A stretch of DNA of 64,000 nucleotides from Nonomuraea polychroma (GTDB lineage Bacteria; Actinomycetota; Actinomycetes; Streptosporangiales; Streptosporangiaceae). Below are positions 55,725 to 61,786 of this stretch, piece after piece. Made by a program: the position numbers and the translations under genes. How positions within the stretch are numbered: position 1 is the first letter of the stretch; every line of letters starts with the position of its first letter. Below the pieces are notes generated by a model, which saw nothing but the letters and a program-made list of their open reading frames with translations, ran no database searches and was not told the origin of the DNA. The stretch covers positions 8,335,501 to 8,399,500 of the forward strand of contig NZ_SAUN01000001.1 in the NCBI RefSeq assembly GCF_004011505.1. Reading direction: 5' to 3'.

Positions 55725-56145
55725 GGCGCCCATCGCGGCCGGCGCGACGGAGCGGTGCTTGATCAGCGCGGAGCCGTGCACGGGCTCGAACATCGACGGG
55801 AAGTCCCGCTCTGGGTTGAGGTTGGCGGACGGGGCGATCCCGATGCTGCCCGGGACCGCGGCGGCCAGGTCGCTCAGAATGTCGGCGAACAGGTTCGAGC
55901 CGACGATCACGTCGAACCGCGCCGGTTCCAGGACCAGCTTGGCGCAGAGCGCGTCGATGTGCTCCTGGTCCCAGCGCACGTCCAGATGGGCGGCCGCCCG
56001 CTCCCTGACCAGCTCGTCCCAGAAGGGCATCGTGTGCACGATGCCGTTGGCGCCTTCGGTGTTCTCGGACGATCATGAGGTCGACGGCCGAACGCACCGG
56101 GCTGTCGAGGCCCTGGAAGAGGCGGACCGGCCGCCGAAGCCGTGA
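55725..56145 (-). pseudogene. decayed tartrate/D-malate dehydrogenase gene
   Basis: On the minus strand, pieces of a decarboxylating tartrate/isopropylmalate-type dehydrogenase are clear: LFQGLDSPVRSAVDLMIVRE at the 5' end, then one base out of frame ENTEGANGIVHTMPFWDELV, HIDALCAKLVLEPARFDVIV, GSNLFADILSDLAAAVPGSI and PSANLNPERDFPSMFEPVHG. About 75 residues are missing between VRENTEG and NGIVHT, a frameshift is present and both ends are truncated. It is non-functional. Confidence 0.7.
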
Positions 56146-56188
56146 CGCCGGCGGCCCGTGAGTCCGCGTACAGAAATCCCCAAATCTC

Positions 56189-56194
56189 TATAAT
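56189..56194 (+). promoter_or_regulatory. TATAAT -10 element upstream of the repeat-protein gene
   Basis: An exact TATAAT lies 64 bases upstream of ATG 56258, in a short AT-rich patch. No clear -35 box is visible at the right distance, so an activator may be needed. Confidence 0.4.
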
Positions 56195-56257
56195 CCGGAA
56201 TAAGGGGACAGTCGGCGGAAAGGGGGACAGGAAGGTCTACATCGTGCAGGAGGGATT

Positions 56258-57067
56258 ATGAACGCCACCCAGACGCGAGCACGCGGCAACGGTAAGGCGC
56301 CTCAGCTGCTCACGCTGGACCTGCCGATGCTCAGCGTCGAGGTCCGTCCGCCCGAACTCCGGATGCCACACGTCGAGATGCCGCGTATGCAGATGCCGCA
56401 CATGGCGATGCCGCGCGTCAGCAGGCAGGAGCTCGGCCACTACGTTGACATTGCCCGGACGTTCCTCCCGCCGCCCGAGAAGATCGCCTACTACGGGGCG
56501 CTCGGCGCCATGGCGGTCTTGGGCGTGGTCGAGTGGCCGGTCGCGGCCGCCATCGGGGCAGGAACGATCATCGCGCAACGACGGCGGGGCCAGCAGCAGG
56601 CCGGCGCGCGCCCGGGCTTCACACCGGCCGCCCGGCCGGAACCGAGCACCCGGGCCACCGCCTCCACGAGAGGGACGACGACCTCACGGAGCAGGCCCAC
56701 CACAACGGGCGGCGGCAAGGCCGCCACCACCGGCGAGCGGAAGACGACCACGACCGGCGGGAGCAAGGCCGCCACCACCGGAGCGCGCAAGACGAGCACC
56801 ACCAGCAAGACCGCCTCGACCGGCGAGCGGAAGACGAGCACGACCAGCAAGACCGCCTCAACCGGTGGGCGGAAGACGAGCACGGCCGGCGGCAGCAAGG
56901 CCGCCACCACCGGAGCGCGCAAGACGAGCACCACCAGCAAGACCGCCTCGACCGGTGGGCGCAAGACGAGCACGACCGGCGGCAGCAAGGCCGGCACCAC
57001 CGGTGGGCGCAAGACCGCCGCGAGCAGGACCGCGTCGGCGTCCAGTGGCACCACTGGCAAGAAGTAG
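56258..57067 (+). CDS. Lys/Thr/Ser/Gly-rich repeat-tailed protein (histone H1-like tail)
   Basis: A protein of 269 residues. The N-terminal third has a Met/Pro repeat (MPHVEMPRMQMPHMAMPR), an amphipathic helix (DIARTFLPPPEKIAYYGALG) and a hydrophobic helix near 80-105. From about residue 135 the tail is low complexity, with units such as SKAATTGARKTSTTSKTAST repeated. The Lys-rich tail resembles DNA-binding tails of actinobacterial nucleoid proteins. The N-terminal part resembles short actinobacterial membrane-associated proteins, so function is uncertain. GGAGG precedes ATG 56258. Confidence 0.75.
   Translation: MNATQTRARGNGKAPQLLTLDLPMLSVEVRPPELRMPHVEMPRMQMPHMAMPRVSRQELGHYVDIARTFLPPPEKIAYYGALGAMAVLGVVEWPVAAAIGAGTIIAQRRRGQQQAGARPGFTPAARPEPSTRATASTRGTTTSRSRPTTTGGGKAATTGERKTTTTGGSKAATTGARKTSTTSKTASTGERKTSTTSKTASTGGRKTSTAGGSKAATTGARKTSTTSKTASTGGRKTSTTGGSKAGTTGGRKTAASRTASASSGTTGKK
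56762..56955 (+). repeat. coding direct repeat within the Lys/Thr-rich tail
   Basis: A 62-base segment at 56762-56823 recurs exactly at 56894-56955, an offset of 132 bases (44 codons). Shorter copies of the same ACCACCAGCAAGACC-type unit fill the space between. The repeat number is likely to vary between strains. Confidence 0.85.
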
Positions 57068-57096
57068 CGCGCCACACGGCCGCGCGTGCATGTGAC

Positions 57097-57133
57097 GCGC
57101 CCGGGCCGCGATCATTCTCAGCGGCCCGGGCGC
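57097..57133 (+). terminator. strong GC-rich hairpin after the repeat-tailed protein gene
   Basis: A perfect 13-bp inverted repeat, GCGCCCGGGCCGC (57097-57109) and GCGGCCCGGGCGC (57121-57133), with an 11-base loop. No T-tract follows. It lies 30 bases after the stop codon, so it probably ends that transcript. Confidence 0.7.
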
Positions 57134-57244
57134 GCAATGGTCACCGACTGTTCACCAAATAGATATATTGATCATACCCATATGTACATCTTTCTACCGA
57201 AATATGCCTTAAGTAGAAGTTTCACACCCCCGTGAGGTAGAGAG

Positions 57245-57370
57245 TTGTCCGAGTTCCTGGCCTCGCTGCTCGCCAAGGCCGCCCTGGTTCTTCTCGAGGC
57301 TCTGATCATGCGTTTCGTCCAGAGCCTCGCCACCGCGATCATGCGGCCCGCCGGCCTTCGGCTCGCCTAG
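57245..57370 (+). CDS. 41-residue hydrophobic peptide gene
   Basis: A frame from TTG 57245 preceded by GAGGTAGAGAG, a good ribosome binding site, and by about 90 bases of AT-rich DNA unusual for this genome (57145-57225), which looks like a promoter region. The product begins SEFLASLLAKAALVLLEALI and continues MRFVQSLATAIMRPA, an amphipathic to hydrophobic helix with few charges. It resembles small membrane-active peptides of actinomycetes. The last four bases overlap the convergent DUF6055 gene. No match to a named family; it could be a small membrane protein, toxin or secreted peptide. Confidence 0.55.
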   Translation: MSEFLASLLAKAALVLLEALIMRFVQSLATAIMRPAGLRLA

Positions 57371-59538
57371 CCGAAGGCGCGTACCTCCAGCAGCCCGACC
57401 GAGGCCTGGCCACTCTGCAGCACGACCCGGAGCCGGGTGGTGCTGACCGCGGTGAACGTGACCGGGTTGTAGGCCCCGGCCGCGATCGGGTATCCGCTCG
57501 GGTTGGCCACGTCGACGTACGCGCTGCCGTTCCAGTACTGCAGCTTCCACGAGGCGGGGACCCGCACCCCTCCTCCGTCGTCGAAGAAGTAGACCTCCGC
57601 CGACTTGATCGTCTGTGCTGACGACCAGGTCAGCTCGGCCCATTGGGTGCCGGTCTCGGGCCAGGTGCCCCAGCGCGGGCTGGGCACGGCGCCGTCGTTG
57701 ATCGCCGCGACGGTCTCCCACGGCGAGGTGTAGGAGGCCGACGGCGTGGCGTTCGCGGCCAGGTTGACGGGCGTCGGCGTGGGATCCCCGCCGCCGGTGC
57801 CGAAGGCCAGGTCGTTGTCGCTGAAGATCGGGTGCGGCGGGTTCACGTCCGTCTCCCCCGGGCCGCCGTCGCAGCGCCGGTCGGGGTTGAACATCAGGTA
57901 CGTCCCCGAGCCGCACGCCGTGGCCGGCTCGGCGTCGCCGCCGATGACCACGTTGCCGCTGAGGTTGGCCCCGCCCTGGACCAGGGCGCTGTTCTTGACC
58001 ACGGCGCTGCCGCCGACCGTGGCGCCGCTGTTCACCCAGGCCAGGTCCTCGATGCGGGCGTTGCCGCTGACCGTGCTGTTGCCGTACACGGCGGCACGCG
58101 GACCGACATAGGCGGTGGCGGCCACGTTGGCCCGATTGTCCACCCAGCCGCCGCCGTTGGAGTGCCAGTGGCCGTTGCCCGGCGCGGGCGGCTTCACATG
58201 ACCCGGCTCGAAGCCCCACGGCGTGGCGCCCTGCAGGCGGAACTGGTACGGGTAGCGGTAGTTCTTCGGGTAGCCGTCGAGGTAGGCGTACTTGTGCACG
58301 GTCCCCGGGGCGCCGAGCACCACGAGATAGACGTCCCTCTCACCCGGCTGGGTCTGGAAGGTCACCTCGCCGTTGGAGGAGCTGTGGATGGGGCCGTAGC
58401 GCGGGACGCCGTTCCTGACCGCGACGAACCCGTACGACCAGCCCGACTGCGCGGTGGAGTTGACGTGGCCGCGGAAGCGCATCCGGATGAGGGCGCCGTC
58501 GCTGCTCGGCACGAGGCGGATCTTGTTGTAGCCGTAGTCGGAGGGTGCGAGGGCGTCGGAGATGCGGAAGTGCCCGGCCGAGGCGTTGACCGCCTCCACG
58601 TTGACGCCGTTGTAGGCGGTGACGAACGGATAGAGGCTGTTGATGAACGGCATGAAGTCGGCCCGGTTGGAGTAGTCCCAGGTCACGTTGCGCTGGGCGT
58701 ACTCGCCGAGGCGGCGGTTGAGCTCGGCCTGGTCGATGCCGGCGATGCGGCGGTAGGTCTCCAGCGGATGCTCGGTGTTCCTGGCCTCGTTCCACATGCG
58801 GTTGAACATGGCCAGGCCGTCGCGGTCCTTGATGTACTGCGCGAGCATCCAGGCGCCGTAGTGGTGACGGCTGCTGCTGTAGGCGAGGTTCTCCGTGCGG
58901 ATGAATCTCGTGAGGTCGCCCGCGGCCGTCTTCGGGTAGACCTGCATCGCCATGAACTCGGCGCTCGCCTCCCAGAACGTCCCGGCGCTCGGATGCGTGA
59001 ACCCGTATCCGGACCGGCCGAGGAACGTGTAGTTCTGGAACACGTGGGCCAGCTCGTGGGCCAGGCCCCAGGACCCGGGCTGGGCGGCGCCGGGGGCGAT
59101 GTTGATGACGCCGACCCTGCCGTCGGTCGATCCGCCTGTCGCCCACGCGTCGAGGGGGGCGTTCGACCAGGTCCTCGTGATGATGACGATGATCTTGTGC
59201 TGGGCCAGGAGGCCGGTCTCCGGCGTGAACTTCATGGTGTTCACGTAGAAGGTGTAGAGGCTCTCCAGCTGGCTGAGGATGTTGTCGGGGTCGAAGCGGT
59301 ACTGCGTGGGCGCGTTGCGCGGGTCGGTGCCCGACCGGTCGCCCCACAGAAGGATGAAGTTGGCCGACTCCTTCGTACGCTCGGGCACCCACGGCACCTC
59401 GCCGGTGCTCTGCCAGCGGGAGGGGATGTAGACCGTCTTGGCGAGGAGCGCGCCGGTCGCCGAGGCCGGCGGCGGGGCCAGGAATAACGCGCTGAGGAGC
59501 ATGACAAGGGCGACCGTCGCCGCCCGCAATCGTCTCAC
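57367..59538 (-). CDS. secreted DUF6055 (HExxH) protein with beta-helix and discoidin domains
   Basis: A protein of 723 residues. After a Sec signal peptide comes a DUF6055 metallopeptidase-like domain (about 45-420), with HELAHVF as HExxH and FWEASAEFMAM as downstream Glu. Next is a short left-handed beta-helix of hexapeptide-like repeats (AYVGPRAAVYGNSTVSGNAR). The C-terminal about 150 residues are an F5/8 type C (discoidin) carbohydrate-binding domain (NLAANATPSASYTSPWETVA). It probably acts on extracellular polysaccharide-linked protein, which is inference. A LacI-type palindrome is found about 40 bases upstream of the start. Confidence 0.88.
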   Translation of the reverse strand: MRRLRAATVALVMLLSALFLAPPPASATGALLAKTVYIPSRWQSTGEVPWVPERTKESANFILLWGDRSGTDPRNAPTQYRFDPDNILSQLESLYTFYVNTMKFTPETGLLAQHKIIVIITRTWSNAPLDAWATGGSTDGRVGVINIAPGAAQPGSWGLAHELAHVFQNYTFLGRSGYGFTHPSAGTFWEASAEFMAMQVYPKTAAGDLTRFIRTENLAYSSSRHHYGAWMLAQYIKDRDGLAMFNRMWNEARNTEHPLETYRRIAGIDQAELNRRLGEYAQRNVTWDYSNRADFMPFINSLYPFVTAYNGVNVEAVNASAGHFRISDALAPSDYGYNKIRLVPSSDGALIRMRFRGHVNSTAQSGWSYGFVAVRNGVPRYGPIHSSSNGEVTFQTQPGERDVYLVVLGAPGTVHKYAYLDGYPKNYRYPYQFRLQGATPWGFEPGHVKPPAPGNGHWHSNGGGWVDNRANVAATAYVGPRAAVYGNSTVSGNARIEDLAWVNSGATVGGSAVVKNSALVQGGANLSGNVVIGGDAEPATACGSGTYLMFNPDRRCDGGPGETDVNPPHPIFSDNDLAFGTGGGDPTPTPVNLAANATPSASYTSPWETVAAINDGAVPSPRWGTWPETGTQWAELTWSSAQTIKSAEVYFFDDGGGVRVPASWKLQYWNGSAYVDVANPSGYPIAAGAYNPVTFTAVSTTRLRVVLQSGQASVGLLEVRAFG

Positions 59539-59947
59539 TGCAGAACCTCCGCAACTGTGGAAGGCCAGGTTTCTGGTAGCGCTAACATGCCTGTGCGCTG
59601 CGCCATCGGTATGTCACATAGCAAGGCGGCTCCGAGTGTCGAGACGCCGACTGGCGATGTCAAGGCGGCGTGCTTCACCGGTCAATGTGCGGCGTCGTGA
59701 GCTGTGCGGCACCGCCCGGCGGGAGTGAAAGTTACACGCCACCGGCGTGCCCGCCCGTACGGTAACGTAAAGGCGGCGCCGTCCTGCGCCTGACCTTCTG
59801 ACCGCGTGCCCACGCCACGCGGCGCACGCGAAGGCAGAGGGGATCGATGTCCTCGGGGCGACACCTTCGATCGTGTCGGTTCTCTTCGGACGGCGGGTCG
59901 CGCAGCCGGAGCGTGGGTCCTTCGCGCGAGGCCGCCTCGGGAGCGAT
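59539..59947. other. 409-bp divergent intergenic region
   Basis: No gene is convincing here. It holds the control region of the DUF6055 gene with a LacI-like palindrome at 59575-59586, and the upstream region of the BtrH-type gene, which begins at ATG 59948. An in-frame ATG at 59873 could extend that protein by 25 residues. Confidence 0.5.
59575..59586. promoter_or_regulatory. LacI-type operator candidate
   Basis: GGTAGCGCTAAC contains the perfect palindrome TAGCGCTA (59577-59584) with a central CG. This is the core of LacI/GalR-family operators. It is about 39 bases upstream of the DUF6055-discoidin gene start, as expected for repression by a sugar-responsive regulator. Confidence 0.5.
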
Positions 59948-61000
59948 ATGACCGACCACAAGCATCTCAAGCGCCGGGTCCGCGAGCGCATGGCCAAGAC
60001 CGGCGAGTCCTACACCACCGCCCACCGCCACGTGGCCGGCCGCGCCGAGCGCCACCACCACGAGTCGGCGCTGCTGCGGCGCGTGCTGGGCGGCGGCTGC
60101 TCCGAGGCCATGCTGCTGGGGCTCGGCGGCGGCATCGGGTTCATGTACTTCGTCTTCGAGTACGCCGGCCACGCCCCCATGCTGACGATCGTGGCCCAGG
60201 CGCATCCCGAGCCGATGATCCCGCGGGCGCTGGACAGGGCCGGCATCCCGTACGAGAGCCGCCAGACCGGCTCCCCCAAGGTCGCCGAGCGTCACCTGCG
60301 GGCCGCGCTCGCCGCCGGCCGGCAGCCGATCTGCCGGGTCGGCCGCTTCCAGCTGCCCTGGCGGCCGGACCTGCCGTTCCCCGACCCGGTCGATGTCGTG
60401 GTGACCGGCCTCAGCGGCGACACCGTTCACGTGCACGACGACGAGCCGGCCGAGCTGCCGCTGGCCGGCTTCATGGCGGCCTGGTCGGCCATCAAGAAGT
60501 CCAAGCACCATCTCATCGAGGTCACCGGTCCCGCGACCGGGGCGCCCGACGTGACGGGCGCGATCAGGGACACCGTCTCCAAGCTGACCGGTCCGGTGCT
60601 GGGCAACAGCTTCGACGTCAACTTCGGGCTGTCGGGCATGCGCAAGCTGGCCGCCCAGCTCGCCGACACCACCGGCAAGCAGGGCTGGACCCGCCGGTTC
60701 GGCAACGATCCCGGGCCGGTGCTGGACCGGCTGCGGGACTGCCTGGAGGTCGAGTACACCGCGCCCGGCGCCACCCGCCCGCTGTATGCCGACTTCCTGG
60801 CCGAGACCGGCCACGCCGAGGCCGCGGCCGTCTACCGGGAGGCGGGCAAGCAGTGGTCGCGGGTGGCCGCCGCCCGCACGTCGTTCCCCGAACTGGCCGA
60901 GCTCGTCGCGGAGGCCGTGCGGCTGGAGGAGGCGGGGGTGGAGGTCCTGCGAGTGGCCGTCGAAGGGCTGGGCGAACTGACCGACCCGGACGGGCGGTAA
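59948..61000 (+). CDS. BtrH N-terminal domain (DUF4872-type) protein
   Basis: A protein of 350 residues. The first about 30 residues are basic (HLKRRVRERMAKTGESYTTA). The main domain starts at GGGCSEAMLLGLGGGIGFMYFVFEY, the BtrH N-terminal signature with the conserved Cys. Later blocks include PGATRPLYADFLAETG and VEVLRVAVEGLGEL-like helices, as in DUF4872. BtrH transfers an acyl group in butirosin synthesis, while most homologues have unknown substrates. ATG 59948 has GGGAG 5 bases upstream. The following lipoprotein gene is convergent, ending 2 bases away. Confidence 0.82.
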   Translation: MTDHKHLKRRVRERMAKTGESYTTAHRHVAGRAERHHHESALLRRVLGGGCSEAMLLGLGGGIGFMYFVFEYAGHAPMLTIVAQAHPEPMIPRALDRAGIPYESRQTGSPKVAERHLRAALAAGRQPICRVGRFQLPWRPDLPFPDPVDVVVTGLSGDTVHVHDDEPAELPLAGFMAAWSAIKKSKHHLIEVTGPATGAPDVTGAIRDTVSKLTGPVLGNSFDVNFGLSGMRKLAAQLADTTGKQGWTRRFGNDPGPVLDRLRDCLEVEYTAPGATRPLYADFLAETGHAEAAAVYREAGKQWSRVAAARTSFPELAELVAEAVRLEEAGVEVLRVAVEGLGELTDPDGR

Positions 61001-61001
61001 T

Positions 61002-61751
61002 CTACCCGCCTGCGGGGATCCGCCGTGGCGGATGGATCGACGCGTCGACGAGCACCCGGTCGCCGAGTGGCTCGTCGAGTCGCACGGTGAACGGCGTCGG
61101 CGGATTGCCCTGGCAGGTCCGGACCGCCCCGGAGGCCTCGGCCACGCCGATGATCAGGCGGATCTCCGTCGCCGTCGTCTCCATGCCGGCCAGCCGTACG
61201 CGGCCGTCCGCACGTTGCCCGCTCGCGCACGCCCGCTCGGTGACCAGCAGCCGGACCTCCCGCGCCGCCTTGGCGGGCCGCGCGGCGGGGTCGAGGGTCA
61301 CATCCGCCACGCCCAGCTCTCCGAGATCCTTCCGTAGATCGCAGCGGCCCGACGACCTCATGTGCCAGCCGGGCCGGCCGTCCGGGCCGGGACTGCCGAA
61401 CCGCTCGACGGCCAGGAACTCGTGCGTGAACACCAGCCCCTGACGTTCCGCCTGTGGTTCGTCGAGCTCCCTGATGAGCGCCAGCCGCGTGTCGCTCTCC
61501 TCGACGATCGTCCAGGTGGGCAGATCGTCGATGCGCCGGACCTCCTCCCCCTTCAACGCCTCCCGGCCGGTCGGCCCGAGCTCGCTTGCCGGTCTTGGCT
61601 TCTCCAGCACCCGTAACGGCACGTCATGGTCATGGCATTTGACGGTCGGATCAGCCGGCGCGGAGGCCGTACCGGTGGGCGGGGTAGAGCCGCAACCGGC
61701 GGCTCCGAGCGCCGCAAGAAGCATCAAGCCCGCCGCTGCCTTACGAGACAT
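61002..61751 (-). CDS. predicted lipoprotein
   Basis: A protein of 249 residues with a lipoprotein signal peptide. Positive residues (SRKAAA), a hydrophobic core and lipobox LGAAGCGS give a lipidated Cys at position 20. The mature part is hydrophilic with several Cys (VKCHDHD, SGRCDLR, ACASG, RTCQGN) and strand-rich. No family is recognised. It lies upstream of nothing on its own strand except the phosphatase gene 35 bases further up, with which it may share a promoter. Confidence 0.8.
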   Translation of the reverse strand: MSRKAAAGLMLLAALGAAGCGSTPPTGTASAPADPTVKCHDHDVPLRVLEKPRPASELGPTGREALKGEEVRRIDDLPTWTIVEESDTRLALIRELDEPQAERQGLVFTHEFLAVERFGSPGPDGRPGWHMRSSGRCDLRKDLGELGVADVTLDPAARPAKAAREVRLLVTERACASGQRADGRVRLAGMETTATEIRLIIGVAEASGAVRTCQGNPPTPFTVRLDEPLGDRVLVDASIHPPRRIPAGG

Positions 61752-61786
61752 CGTGCCCCCTGCATGCGCTCCATCCGGATGACCGG

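Noticed and set aside
56700..57060. Repeat array that at first sight could be a CRISPR or minisatellite
   Set aside because: The units are of variable length, lack spacers and keep the reading frame of the Lys/Thr-rich protein, so it is a coding repeat.
57643..59487. Long plus-strand frame opposite the DUF6055 protein
   Set aside because: It is a shadow of the gene on the other strand; no ribosome binding site or motif is seen.
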